Positions 40,664-50,274 of a stretch of DNA of 64,000 nucleotides are shown here, in pieces. The notes under the pieces were generated by a model. It did not search any database. It was not told the origin of the DNA and was given only the letters and a program-made list of their open reading frames with translations. Numbering within the stretch: position 1 is the first letter of the stretch; every line of letters begins with the position of its first letter. Position numbers and translations under genes: made by a program. The DNA is from JAVBPR01 sp031549485 (GTDB lineage Bacteria > Bacillota > Clostridia > Oscillospirales > Feifaniaceae): the NCBI GenBank assembly GCA_031549485.1, contig JAVBPR010000015.1:1-64000 (forward strand). Reading direction: 5' to 3'.

Positions 40664-43507
40664 TTAAAGCTGCTCCGCAATAACTTTTTTAACGGCGGCG
40701 GCGGTTTTTGAGATAATCTCTTTGAGCTCTTCGAGTTTTTCTTTATCGTTAATTCCGTTTTTAACCTGAACTTCGATAAGAATAAGCGCGTTGTGAGCTT
40801 CGGGGAAAGAGAGGTTGCCCGCAACGCCTTTAAGCGCGTGAATAGATTTTGCGGCGGCGTCGAGGTCGCCGCTTTCCATATCGTTTACAACCGGCTCCAT
40901 ATAATCTTTGTTTAAAAAGCTGTTTAGCAAGGTTTTGTATATTGTCTTGTTATCACGAAGCCGCGAAAGGCCCTCAGCAACGTTGATATATTTCGGCAAT
41001 TCCGCTTCGGTGATGTTGTAGTTTTCCATATTAAAATCTCCTTTAGAGTTATTTTTTACATTTTTATCTGCTTTTTTTGCTGAAAGATATTTGCCGCATT
41101 TATCAAAAAGAACGTCAAAATCTACCGGTTTGATGATGTAATCGTCCATTCCCGCGTCAAGGCTTTTCTTTATATCCTCGGCAAGCGCGGTTTCGGAAAG
41201 CGAAATAATCGGCACCGCTGACGCTTCTTTATTAGATAGGGCGCGAATTTGCTTTGTCGCTTCAAAGCCATCCATAACCTGCATGTGGGTGTCCATGAGG
41301 ATAAGGTCATATTTCCCCGGCGAACCGGCGACAGTATTGAGCGCTTCAAGCCCGTTTTTAACGCAGTCGATTTTTACCTTTGTCGGGGCGAAGGTAGAAA
41401 CAAGAATTTCTCTGCTGATGTCGTCGCTCTCGCAAATGAGAATTGCTTTGCCCTCATAGGATTGCTTTTCAAAAAGCGCCGTGCCGAGATCGGCAATTTT
41501 TTCGGGCTGGAGTGAAAGCGCGGATAAAACAGCGCCGGCAACGCGGGAGGGGAAAAGGGGCTTCGGAAGATATCCTGCGCCCGCGCGCTTTGCCTGTTCG
41601 GCAAGCGCTTCTATGCCCTCGGACGAGGTAAACAGGCAAATGAAATTTGAGAAAAGCTTTCTAAGACGATAGGCGGCGTCAAAGGAATCAAGCCCTTTTT
41701 CATCTATGCAAATTATCGCGAGTTTTATAGGTTTTTCGGTTGCCATCTTCTCGGTGATGATTTTTACGCCGCTTTCAAAATCGGCGGCGGAAAAAGCAGT
41801 TCCGCCCATATTTTCGGCCTCGGTCTCGAAAAATTTCCGAGCCTGCGCATTTTCGTCGATTAGAATAATTCCGATGTCGCTCGGAAGCGCGTATTTATTC
41901 TCGGACGGCTGAGTTTCTGAGGCTTTTAGCTTAACTGTAAAGGTGAAAGCGCTTCCTTTTCCCGCCTGACTTTCAAGCGAAATACCGCCGCCCATAAGCT
42001 CCGAGATATTTTTGCAAATGACCAGCCCAAGGCCGGTGCCGCCGTAGCGTCTGGAACTTCCGCCGTCCGCCTGCTCAAATAAACCGAACAGCTTTTTGCG
42101 GTTTTCCTCAGAAATACCGATGCCGTTGTCGCGGACGACCGTTTTCAAAACAAGGTCGTTTCCGTTTTTTTCGGCAAGCGAAAGGTCAAGCCAAATATCG
42201 CCGCCCTCTTGGGTAAATTTTACGGCGTTTGAAAGAAGGTTGCCGATAACCTGAGAAAATCGGAGTTTGTCGCCGTAAAGAACGGCGGGGATATGTCTGT
42301 CGTAAAAAACGTGTAATTTTTGCCTTTTTTGAGCGGCTTTCGGAACTATTTGATCGCTTATATCGATAAGCATTTGCTCAAAATCAAAAATAATCGGTGA
42401 GAGCTCAAGCTCCTCGGTGGCAAGTTTTGAAGCGTCGAGGATATCGTTTATCAGCTCAAGAAGCTGCTTAGAAGAAGTGTTTATTATATCAAGGCTCCGC
42501 TTTATTTTCGCCTCGTCGGTGGCGGATTTTGCGATGCCCGCCATGCCGATAATCGCGTTAAGCGGAGTTCTTATCTCGTGGCTCATGCGCGAGAGAAAAT
42601 CGGTTTTCGCCTTGTCGGCGTTTTCCAGAACAAGGCGTGCTTTTCTTTCGGCGGTAATATTAATCGAATGCTGAAGATGAACTTTTCTGCCGTCGGTCCA
42701 TCTTATTATGTTGTCGGTGTTTCTGTAAATTTGGTCGTTTCCCGAATACTTCTCCTCCCAGACGACCTGCTCGTCGGGATGCAAGATAAGATGGGGAATC
42801 GGGCAGAAGTCGCACCGAGCCGCCTTGTCTGTTTGAATAACCTGCCAGCATTTTTTGCCGACACAGTCATCTGAAAGATTATATTCGCTTCGCATCTTTT
42901 TGTTGATAAAAAGAAGCTCGTCGGTATCAATATCTGAGATGAAAATATTTTCGTTTAAGTTTTCAAGAATAGTGTAATAAACTTCGGCCTGAAGCTTGCT
43001 TTGCTGATAATGCCAATCGTTTTTTGCCGAAACCGAAAGTATATTCGAAAAATCGGATGCAAGAACTTTTTGCTCGTCGGACCAAACGCCGTTTTGCGGC
43101 AAATCATAGCATAAAAATCCGCAGATTTCGCAATCGAGAAAAAGCGGAAAAAGCAAAGCGTTGTGAAATGAAAAAAGCGACTTTTCGCCGTCCGACATAA
43201 GCCGGAGGATTTCATCTTGAGAAATCGTATGCGAAACTTCGCCGCGTATTCTCGTAAAAAAAGAAAGCAAACCGTCGCAAAGGTCGGGCGACGGGGTTCC
43301 GGTTGTAAATTTATAATATAGCTTGCGGCTGTCCGAAACCAAAAGCGAAGAAGCAAAAAAAACTTTTTCCGCGCCGGTTTTGAATGCGGCTTTGGAAAGG
43401 AGCACATCGATGTTTTTCTCAACATCGGCGGTGAGGCTGAAAAGCTCGTCGCCCATGCTGCTTTGATTTAAATTATTAAGGGAATCAAGCAAGGTTGAAA
43501 AATTCAT
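40664..43507 (-). CDS. Hybrid sensor histidine kinase with two receivers and HPt
   Basis: 947 residues, no clear membrane helix, so a cytosolic sensor. Order: GAF-like region (about 20-170), PAS (about 175-295, with a Cys-rich KCWQVIQTDKAARCDFCPIP insertion that could bind metal or sense redox), HisKA with MSHEIRTPLNAIIG (about 308), HATPase with YGGTGLGL, receiver 1 (IICIDEKG, LPKPL), receiver 2 (LILMDTHMQVMDG, IIKPV) and a C-terminal HPt (SIHALKGVAGNL). This is a full phosphorelay in one chain, presumably ending on the HD-GYP regulator encoded next. Confidence 0.9.
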   Translation of the reverse strand: MNFSTLLDSLNNLNQSSMGDELFSLTADVEKNIDVLLSKAAFKTGAEKVFFASSLLVSDSRKLYYKFTTGTPSPDLCDGLLSFFTRIRGEVSHTISQDEILRLMSDGEKSLFSFHNALLFPLFLDCEICGFLCYDLPQNGVWSDEQKVLASDFSNILSVSAKNDWHYQQSKLQAEVYYTILENLNENIFISDIDTDELLFINKKMRSEYNLSDDCVGKKCWQVIQTDKAARCDFCPIPHLILHPDEQVVWEEKYSGNDQIYRNTDNIIRWTDGRKVHLQHSINITAERKARLVLENADKAKTDFLSRMSHEIRTPLNAIIGMAGIAKSATDEAKIKRSLDIINTSSKQLLELINDILDASKLATEELELSPIIFDFEQMLIDISDQIVPKAAQKRQKLHVFYDRHIPAVLYGDKLRFSQVIGNLLSNAVKFTQEGGDIWLDLSLAEKNGNDLVLKTVVRDNGIGISEENRKKLFGLFEQADGGSSRRYGGTGLGLVICKNISELMGGGISLESQAGKGSAFTFTVKLKASETQPSENKYALPSDIGIILIDENAQARKFFETEAENMGGTAFSAADFESGVKIITEKMATEKPIKLAIICIDEKGLDSFDAAYRLRKLFSNFICLFTSSEGIEALAEQAKRAGAGYLPKPLFPSRVAGAVLSALSLQPEKIADLGTALFEKQSYEGKAILICESDDISREILVSTFAPTKVKIDCVKNGLEALNTVAGSPGKYDLILMDTHMQVMDGFEATKQIRALSNKEASAVPIISLSETALAEDIKKSLDAGMDDYIIKPVDFDVLFDKCGKYLSAKKADKNVKNNSKGDFNMENYNITEAELPKYINVAEGLSRLRDNKTIYKTLLNSFLNKDYMEPVVNDMESGDLDAAAKSIHALKGVAGNLSFPEAHNALILIEVQVKNGINDKEKLEELKEIISKTAAAVKKVIAEQL

Positions 43508-43777
43508 TCTGACTCCAATTCACAAAATAAAATCAAAAATCCGCAAAGTAACCTTTTGTAACAATAGGGCGGAAACATAAAAAAATCCGAAAAATCCCTC
43601 ATTATTATCAATATTATACTAATATATAGTGTTTGTCTATAGATAAACAGCAAATATCAAATTTGTAAAGCAGATGTTTCAATTTACAAAAAAAGTGAAA
43701 ATATAGCTTTGTTGCAGGATTTTTGCACAGGATAAACCAACATCTTCGAAGAAAACTATAAAAAAGGAGATGATTTG

Positions 43778-43969
43778 ATGAAAAGAGTAAGAAAGGTCGT
43801 TTATTGCAGGGGCGGCGGCTGGGACATTATCGACGAGCAAAAAACCGTTTTGGCACATGCTGAAACAAAATCCCTTGCGGCAGAGCAGTGCAGGCGGCTT
43901 TCGATAATAGACGGCGCGAAATACGAGATGGATCCGGATAGCCAAATCATTGACAATAATCTATTTTAG
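43778..43969 (+). CDS. Small protein, possible DUF2188-like
   Basis: 63 residues from the ATG at 43778 (AAAGGAG eight bases upstream). The pattern VVYCRGGGWDIIDEQKTVLAHAETKSLAAEQCRRL resembles DUF2188 in its order of a short beta hairpin, Gly-Gly-Trp and a helix starting with Thr-Lys. Function unknown. Followed by a terminator-like hairpin that lies in front of the aro operon. The 270 bases between it and the divergent kinase gene are AT-rich with no other gene. Confidence 0.6.
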   Translation: MKRVRKVVYCRGGGWDIIDEQKTVLAHAETKSLAAEQCRRLSIIDGAKYEMDPDSQIIDNNLF

Positions 43970-43995
43970 TGATTAAATAATAGCAACGTAAACCC

Positions 43996-44026
43996 TTGCC
44001 GCAGAACGTTCTGCGGCAAAATTTTT
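43996..44026 (+). terminator. Terminator/attenuator hairpin before the aro operon
   Basis: TTGCCGCAGAA (43996-44006) pairs with TTCTGCGGCAA (44009-44019), then AATTTTT and immediately the aroF ribosome site AGGAG. No consensus promoter is visible between the hairpin and aroF, so it may act as an attenuator on transcripts from upstream. Confidence 0.65.
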
Positions 44027-44040
44027 AGGAGTGGCGACAT

Positions 44041-45054
44041 ATGATAATTCTCATAAAACACGGCGCGGACAAAGGCGAAATCGCAAAACTTGAAGAATAT
44101 TTGGTTTCGGAAAATTTAAAACTTCACAAAAGCGAGGGCGAAAGCCATTATCTTATCGGGCTTGTGGGCGATACATCGAGAATTGAAATCGACCGTCTTC
44201 GCTCAAATTCGGTGGTGGCCGATGTCAAGCGGATTGCGGAACCTTATAAGAGCGCAAACCGCAAATTCCACCCAAGTGACACGGTCATTTCGGTTGGAAA
44301 CGCGAAAATCGGCGGCGGCGAGGTATGCATTATCGCGGGGCCTTGCTCGGTCGAGTCAAAAGAGCAGATGATAGAGGTTGCGACAAGGGTAAAAGAGTCG
44401 GGCGCGGCCATTCTTCGCGGCGGCGCGTTCAAGCCGAGAACTTCGCCTTACGCTTTCCAGGGCCTTCGCGAAAAGGGAATCGAGCTGCTTCTCGAAGCCA
44501 AGGCGGCGACAGGACTGCCGGTTGTGACCGAAATCCTGGAAATCGGGCATCTCCCGCTTTTTGAAAAAATCGACATGATCCAGGTCGGCGCAAGAAATAT
44601 GCAAAATTTTGAACTGCTGAAAGAACTTGGAAAAACAGGGAAACCGATTTTACTTAAAAGAGGAAATTCAAGCACGATAGAAGAGCTTTTGATGAGCGCC
44701 GAATATATTATGGCGGGCGGAAATGAAAAGGTGGTTCTCTGCGAAAGAGGGATAAGAACCTTTGAAACCGAAACCCGAAATACCCTTGATTTATCCGCCG
44801 TTCCGGTGCTGAAAGAACACACTCACTTGCCGGTAATCGTCGATCCGAGCCATGCGACTGGCAGAGCCGCGCTCGTGCCGCCTATGTCGCTTGCCGCGAT
44901 TGCTTCGGGCGCTGACGGGCTTATAATAGAAGTGCATAACGACCCCGCACACGCGCTCTGCGACGGCGCGCAGTCGCTTTCGCCCGCGAAATTCGACAGC
45001 CTTGCAAAGCAGATTGTAAAGGCAAAAGACTTTGCATACAGGTACGACCTATGA
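44041..45054 (+). CDS. aroF: 3-deoxy-7-phosphoheptulonate synthase
   Basis: 337 residues, the Thermotoga/Bacillus-type (class Ibeta) DAHP synthase. An N-terminal ferredoxin-like regulatory domain (1-70, related to ACT domains) precedes the barrel with IIAGPCSVES (about 100), LRGGAFKPRTSPYAFQG, GARNMQNFELLKE, KRGNSSTIEE and IVDPSHATG. Condenses PEP and erythrose-4-phosphate, first step of the shikimate pathway. The N-domain predicts feedback control by aromatic amino acids. Overlaps tyrA by 4 bases (ATGA). Confidence 0.95.
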   Translation: MIILIKHGADKGEIAKLEEYLVSENLKLHKSEGESHYLIGLVGDTSRIEIDRLRSNSVVADVKRIAEPYKSANRKFHPSDTVISVGNAKIGGGEVCIIAGPCSVESKEQMIEVATRVKESGAAILRGGAFKPRTSPYAFQGLREKGIELLLEAKAATGLPVVTEILEIGHLPLFEKIDMIQVGARNMQNFELLKELGKTGKPILLKRGNSSTIEELLMSAEYIMAGGNEKVVLCERGIRTFETETRNTLDLSAVPVLKEHTHLPVIVDPSHATGRAALVPPMSLAAIASGADGLIIEVHNDPAHALCDGAQSLSPAKFDSLAKQIVKAKDFAYRYDL

Positions 45055-45860
45055 CTATCGGAATTGTCGGCGCCGGGCTAATCGGCGGCTCGCTTACGAA
45101 AGCGGCGAAAAAAGCCGGGCACACCGTTTTTGTTTTTGATAAAGACGAGGCGACGGTCGAAAAAGTAATTTTTTGCAAAGCGGCGGACGGCATGCTCGGC
45201 GAAAAAGAGCTCGGGCAGTGCGACATCGTCGTTGTTGCGCTTTATGTTTCGGCGGCGATAGAATACATAAACGAGAACGCGGCGCGGTTTAAGCGCGGCG
45301 CGATTGTCGCCGATGTTTCGGGAATCAAGGAGGAAATCTGCGAAAAGGTAAAAAAAGGCGATTTTTTCTTTCTCGGCACCCACCCGATGGCTGGCGTTGA
45401 AAAAAGCGGATTTGAAAATTCTTTTGCCGAGCTCTTCGCGGGCGCGCCGATAATCTTCACAAGCCCGCTTCCGGAAGCAAAATTCGATATCGCTAAAGAA
45501 TTTTTCCTCGGGCTCGGTTTTGGGAGGGTGGTCGTATCCAACCCTGCGGAGCACGACAGAATTATCGCCTTTACTTCACAGCTTGCGCATGTTGTGTCAA
45601 GCGCGTACATAAAAAGCGAAACGGCGGAAAAATACGACGGATTTTCGGCGGGGAGTTTTAAGGACCTCACGAGGGTGGCGTGGCTAAACGAAAATATGTG
45701 GAGCGAACTTTTCATCGGAAACGGCGAAAATCTCTGCCGCGAAATAGACGGCCTTATAAATAGGCTTTCGGAATATTCTGCGGCGATAAAGGAAAAGGAC
45801 AAAGACAAACTGAAGGCTCTTTTAAAAGAGGGCAAAGACAAAATGGAGAAATTAAGATGA
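45051..45860 (+). CDS. tyrA: Prephenate dehydrogenase
   Basis: 269 residues. Rossmann motif GIVGAGLIGGSLTKAA, the TyrA motif GTHPMAGVEKSGFENS (about 105-120) and SQLAHVVSSAYI. Shorter than Bacillus TyrA (no C-terminal ACT domain). Converts prephenate to 4-hydroxyphenylpyruvate for tyrosine. It is placed second in the operon although it acts after chorismate. Overlaps aroB by 4 bases. Confidence 0.92.
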   Translation: MTIGIVGAGLIGGSLTKAAKKAGHTVFVFDKDEATVEKVIFCKAADGMLGEKELGQCDIVVVALYVSAAIEYINENAARFKRGAIVADVSGIKEEICEKVKKGDFFFLGTHPMAGVEKSGFENSFAELFAGAPIIFTSPLPEAKFDIAKEFFLGLGFGRVVVSNPAEHDRIIAFTSQLAHVVSSAYIKSETAEKYDGFSAGSFKDLTRVAWLNENMWSELFIGNGENLCREIDGLINRLSEYSAAIKEKDKDKLKALLKEGKDKMEKLR

Positions 45861-46915
45861 CAAAAATCAGGATTATGACAGCTTCGGCATACGATGTGCT
45901 TGTGGGCAAAAACATTTTAAGCGAGGCGGGAGAACAGATAAAAAAAGTGAAAAAACCGTGTAAAATAGCGGTTTTTTCGGACGACAACGTTTTTCCGCTT
46001 TACGGTGAAATTTTGCGCGAAAGCCTTGAAAAATCGGGATACGAAGTTTTTACATATGTTTTTCCGCACGGCGAAAAATCAAAAAACATGCAAGTCCTTT
46101 CGGGAATGCTCGAATTTCTGGCGGAGAACAGAATATCGCGCAAAGACGCGGTTGTTGCCCTTGGCGGCGGCGTTGCGGGCGACATTTCGGGGTTTGCCGC
46201 CTCGGTATATCTGAGGGGAATTGATTTTATAAATATCCCGACAAGCCTGCTTGCGGCGGTCGATTCCTCGGTCGGCGGCAAAACTGCGGTCGACCTTGCG
46301 GCGGGTAAAAACCTTGCGGGAACCTTTTATCAGCCGAGCCTTGTTATATGCGACACCGAAACCTTCAAAACCCTGCCCGAAAAAGAATACGGCTGCGGCA
46401 TGGCGGAGGCGATAAAATGCGCGGTCATCGCCGATCCCGATTTTTTCGAGAGACTTTATGATGGCGCTTCCGACGAGGAAATCGTTATTTGCAGCGTGAA
46501 GATAAAAAAAGAAATCGTCGAACGCGACGAATTCGAGGAAGGCGACCGCAAACTGCTCAATTTCGGGCATACCGCGGGGCACGCCATTGAAAAATGCAGC
46601 AATTTTGAGATTCCGCACGGCCAGGCTGTGGCGGAAGGAATGCTTATAATTTCGGCATATGCCGAAAGCGAAAAAATAGCGGAAAAAGGTCTCGCCGAAA
46701 AAATTTCCGCACTGCTTGAAAAATATAACATCCCGGCTGCATCCGGATTTTCGGCTCGGCAGCTCGCGGAAGCGGCGGAAGTAGATAAAAAAATCGGCGG
46801 CAAAGATATCACCGTTGTCTATCCGAGAAAAGTCGGGCACGCGGTGCTGAAAGAAGAACCTGTCACCGCGCTTTTTGATATTTTCGAGAAGGGCATAAAT
46901 CAATGGAAGCAATAA
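45857..46915 (+). CDS. aroB: 3-dehydroquinate synthase
   Basis: 352 residues. NAD-binding GGGVAGDISGFAASVYLRG (about 99-117), PTSLLAAVDSSVGGKTAVD (about 122-140), then metal ligands in GMAEAIKCAVI and LNFGHTAGHAIE (His pair). Second step of the shikimate pathway. Overlaps aroA by 13 bases. Confidence 0.96.
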   Translation: MTKIRIMTASAYDVLVGKNILSEAGEQIKKVKKPCKIAVFSDDNVFPLYGEILRESLEKSGYEVFTYVFPHGEKSKNMQVLSGMLEFLAENRISRKDAVVALGGGVAGDISGFAASVYLRGIDFINIPTSLLAAVDSSVGGKTAVDLAAGKNLAGTFYQPSLVICDTETFKTLPEKEYGCGMAEAIKCAVIADPDFFERLYDGASDEEIVICSVKIKKEIVERDEFEEGDRKLLNFGHTAGHAIEKCSNFEIPHGQAVAEGMLIISAYAESEKIAEKGLAEKISALLEKYNIPAASGFSARQLAEAAEVDKKIGGKDITVVYPRKVGHAVLKEEPVTALFDIFEKGINQWKQ

Positions 46916-48114
46916 TCACCCCGAAAAAACTAAGCGGAAAAATCAAAGCGCCGCAGTCTAAATCTGCGGCACACCGCGCTATTATCGCGGCCGCGCTTTG
47001 CAAAGAAAAAACCGAGATAGAGCTTTCGGATTTATCACAGGATATTAAAGCCACTCTCGGCTGCATTTCCGCGCTTTCGGGAGATTATGAGTATAAAAAC
47101 GGGATAATAACAATAATCCCGATAGAAAATCCGCATGGAAAAGTGATGTTAAACGCGGGCGAAAGCGGCACAACGGCGCGGATTTTGCAACCGGTCGCGC
47201 GCGCGCTTTTCGGCGATGTCGAAATTATCGGGCAGGGCAGGCTGGAAAAGCGGATTGCAGGATTGCCGCAGGGCGCGCTTCATGCAGGGTTGCATGAGGT
47301 CTCTGGCGCGGTTTCATCGCAGTATATTTCGGGGCTTTTGTTCGCCCTTCCGCTTCTTGACGGCGACAGCGAAATAAAGGTTACCGACAAGATTTCCTCC
47401 GCGCCGTACATCGAGATGACGATAGATACTCTCGCGCGGTTTGGAATTACGATTGAAAAAGAGGAAAACAGCTTTTTTATAAAGGGCGGACAGGATTACC
47501 GCTCGCCTAAAAACCTGAAAATCGAGGGGGATTTTTCTTCCGCCGCTTTCTTCCTTTGCGCCGGCGCAATGGGCGGTGAAATAACGGTTGACGGGCTTGA
47601 TATTAATTCAAAACAAGGGGACAAAAAAATCCTTGAAATAGTAGCGAGCGCAGGCGCGGAAGTGGAAACGCGCGGTGGCGGCGTTAAGGTTTTGCCGCGC
47701 TACCTGCGCGGATTTTCGGTTGACGCCGGGGATATTCCCGATCTTGTGCCGGTTTTGGGCTCACTTGCCGCCGCGGCGGAAGGGGAAAGCAAAATTTATA
47801 ATGTCGACCGTCTGCGATTTAAGGAGAGCGATCGCCTTTCTGCGGTGATAAAAAACATCTGCGCGCTCGGCGGAAAAGCGGTATATAATGAGGATGTGCT
47901 GAAAATATCGGGCGGCGGACTCCGCGGAGGCGCGGCAGACGGATTTTCGGATCACCGGATGGTAATGAGCGCGGCGGTCGCTTCGGTCGCCTGCTTGCAG
48001 AAGGTTTATATCAGCACCGCCGATGCGGTGAAAAAAAGTTATAATAGATTTTTTGAGGATTTCAGAATGCTTGGGGGGACTGTAGATGGCATCGAGCTTT
48101 GGGAAAAGTGTTAA
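46903..48114 (+). CDS. aroA: 3-phosphoshikimate 1-carboxyvinyltransferase (EPSP synthase)
   Basis: 403 residues, slightly short. PQSKSAAHRAIIAAAL (substrate-binding Lys/Ser), NAGESGTTARILQPVA (about 83-98, PEP-binding region), DFSSAAFFL and RLRFKESDRLSAV near the C-terminus. The lower-sequence-similarity variants at the LAGE/NAGE loop resemble class II enzymes. Overlaps aroC by 29 bases. Confidence 0.93.
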   Translation: MEAIITPKKLSGKIKAPQSKSAAHRAIIAAALCKEKTEIELSDLSQDIKATLGCISALSGDYEYKNGIITIIPIENPHGKVMLNAGESGTTARILQPVARALFGDVEIIGQGRLEKRIAGLPQGALHAGLHEVSGAVSSQYISGLLFALPLLDGDSEIKVTDKISSAPYIEMTIDTLARFGITIEKEENSFFIKGGQDYRSPKNLKIEGDFSSAAFFLCAGAMGGEITVDGLDINSKQGDKKILEIVASAGAEVETRGGGVKVLPRYLRGFSVDAGDIPDLVPVLGSLAAAAEGESKIYNVDRLRFKESDRLSAVIKNICALGGKAVYNEDVLKISGGGLRGGAADGFSDHRMVMSAAVASVACLQKVYISTADAVKKSYNRFFEDFRMLGGTVDGIELWEKC

Positions 48115-49090
48115 AATAACCGTTTTCGGGGAGTCACATTCGGCGGGAATCGGCGTTGTTTTAGAGGGGATCCCGGCAAATATCGCCCTTTCGCTAAACG
48201 ACGCAAACGACCTGCGTGTCAGGCGCGCGCCCGGCGGTTTCGCGACAAGCACGCCAAGAATAGAGCGGGATATTCCGCAGATTTTGTCGGGAATTGAAGG
48301 CGGAAAAACCTGCGGCACGCCGATTTGCGCGGTAATTCCAAATGAAAATGTAAAAAGCGGCGATTATGATTTTATAAATTCTACGCCGCGGCCCGGTCAC
48401 GCCGATTACACCTCGATAATCAAATACGGTCGCGCTTTCCCGGGCGGCGGACATTTCTCGGGGCGGCTTACGGCGCCGCTTTGTTTTGCTGGCGGCATCT
48501 GCAAAGAGCTTCTTAAGGCAAAAGGAATCGAAATCACCGCGAAAATTATTTCGATAGGCGGAAAAACAGAAAATTTCGAAGAAATGGCATTATTGGCGGC
48601 AAATGAAGGGGATTCGGTCGGCGGGATTATCGAATGCACCGTTTGCGGAATGCCGGCAGGAATCGGGGAGCCGATGTTTGACCGCGTTGAAAACCGTATT
48701 TCGGCGGCGATTTTTGGAATTCCCGCCGTTCGCGGAATAGAGTTCGGCGCGGGATTTGGCGCGGCTTCGATGAGAGGCAGCGACTGCAACGACGAATTTT
48801 ATTTTGACCGCGGCGAGGTAAAGACAAGGACAAATAATCACGGCGGCACTCTCGGCGGGATTACAAGCGGGATGCCGATAGTCTTCCGGGTTGCCTTTAA
48901 GCCGACGCCGTCGATTTTTAAAGAGCAAAAAACGGTGAACCTCGAAACGGGTAAAGACGATCTGCTCAGCATAAAAGGACGGCATGATCCGTGCGTTGTT
49001 TTCCGCGCCGTTCCGGTAGTTGAGGCGGTCGCGGCGGCGGTTTTGCTTGATATGGTTATCGGAGAAGGTAAATGGAATACGGACTTTTAG
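48086..49090 (+). CDS. aroC: Chorismate synthase
   Basis: 334 residues. FMN/EPSP motifs: GESHSAGIGVVLEGIPA, RPGHADYTSIIKYG, GGGHFSGRLTAP and the C-terminal GRHDPCVVFRAVPVVEAV. Removes phosphate from EPSP to make chorismate, needing reduced FMN. Its end overlaps the aroE-aroK fusion gene by 19 bases. Confidence 0.95.
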   Translation: MASSFGKSVKITVFGESHSAGIGVVLEGIPANIALSLNDANDLRVRRAPGGFATSTPRIERDIPQILSGIEGGKTCGTPICAVIPNENVKSGDYDFINSTPRPGHADYTSIIKYGRAFPGGGHFSGRLTAPLCFAGGICKELLKAKGIEITAKIISIGGKTENFEEMALLAANEGDSVGGIIECTVCGMPAGIGEPMFDRVENRISAAIFGIPAVRGIEFGAGFGAASMRGSDCNDEFYFDRGEVKTRTNNHGGTLGGITSGMPIVFRVAFKPTPSIFKEQKTVNLETGKDDLLSIKGRHDPCVVFRAVPVVEAVAAAVLLDMVIGEGKWNTDF

Positions 49091-50274
49091 GGGAAAAACT
49101 CGGCCACAGCTTTTCGGGGAAAATCCACGCACTGTTTGGCAATGAAAATTATAAACTTTGCGAGCTTTCGCCCTCGGAATTTTCGGATTTTTTGCAAAAG
49201 CGGGAATTTCGCGCGGCAAACGTGACCATTCCCTATAAAGAAAAGGCGATGGCTTTTTGCGATTATATTTCGCCCGAGGCAAAAAAAATCGGGAGCGTTA
49301 ACACCCTCGTCTGCGATGCCCGAAAAGGGCTTTGCGGATACAATACCGATTTCAACGGGTTTTTGTTTCTCGCGGAGCAAAGCGGAATTTGCTTTAAAAA
49401 CAAAAAAACGCTGATTTTAGGCAGCGGAGGAACTTCGAAAGCGGTCTTTGCCGCGGTTACAAAACTTTGCGGCGAGCCTGTTGTTATTTCCCGCGCAGGG
49501 GCTGATAATTACGAAAATATCGGTCTCCACGCGGATGCGAAAATTATTGTCAACACAACCCCGGTCGGGATGTTTCCGAAAGGCGGAGAAACGCCGCTTA
49601 CGCTTGACTGCTTTACCCGGCTTGAAGCGGTATTTGATGTGATATATAATCCACAAAGGACGCGGATTTTGCAGGAGGCGCAAGCAAAGGGCGCGGCGGC
49701 GTTTGGCGGACTTATGATGCTTGTCGCGCAGGCGGCGTTTGCGGATATGCTTTTCTTCGGGAAAAATGCGCCGCCGGATATTTTGGAAACTTATCAAAAG
49801 ATTTTAAAGCAGCAGGAAAACATAGTGCTTATCGGTATGCCCGGAAGCGGCAAAAGTACTGCCGCGAAGCTTCTTGCCAAAAGAACGGGAAAGCTGCTGA
49901 TTGATACCGATGAGGAAATTATTAAGCGGCATGGCAGGGTAGAGGAAATATTTCAAAATAAGGGCGAGGAGTTTTTCAGAAAAGCCGAGAGCGAGGTTAT
50001 AGCGGAGTGCGGCGCGGGACAAAGCGCGGTGATTTCAACCGGCGGCGGCGCTGTTTTAAGGCGCGAAAATGTTTTCGCGCTTAGGCAAAATGGCAAGCTG
50101 TTTTATATCAAGAGGGATGTTGAAACCCTTGAAAAAAGCGGTCGCCCGCTTTCGACCAATCTTCCGAAAATGGCGAAAGAGCGGGAACCGATTTACAAAG
50201 CGGCGGCGGATTTTGAAATTGATAATAACGGCGAAATAGAGGTAACTGTGCGCCGTATTTTGGAGAAAATATGA
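49072..50274 (+). CDS. aroEK: Fused shikimate dehydrogenase and shikimate kinase
   Basis: 400 residues. The AroE part (1-245) has KLGHSFSGKIH, NVTIPYKEKAM, GSVNTLV, YNTDFNGF and the NADP-binding LILGSGGTSKAVFAA. The AroK part (about 247-400) has Walker A IGMPGSGKSTAAKLLAK, DTDEEI and STGGGAVLR. One chain would reduce dehydroshikimate and phosphorylate the shikimate formed (two consecutive steps). No frameshift or stop separates the parts. Overlaps aroQ by 4 bases (ATGA). Confidence 0.94.
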   Translation: MEYGLLGEKLGHSFSGKIHALFGNENYKLCELSPSEFSDFLQKREFRAANVTIPYKEKAMAFCDYISPEAKKIGSVNTLVCDARKGLCGYNTDFNGFLFLAEQSGICFKNKKTLILGSGGTSKAVFAAVTKLCGEPVVISRAGADNYENIGLHADAKIIVNTTPVGMFPKGGETPLTLDCFTRLEAVFDVIYNPQRTRILQEAQAKGAAAFGGLMMLVAQAAFADMLFFGKNAPPDILETYQKILKQQENIVLIGMPGSGKSTAAKLLAKRTGKLLIDTDEEIIKRHGRVEEIFQNKGEEFFRKAESEVIAECGAGQSAVISTGGGAVLRRENVFALRQNGKLFYIKRDVETLEKSGRPLSTNLPKMAKEREPIYKAAADFEIDNNGEIEVTVRRILEKI

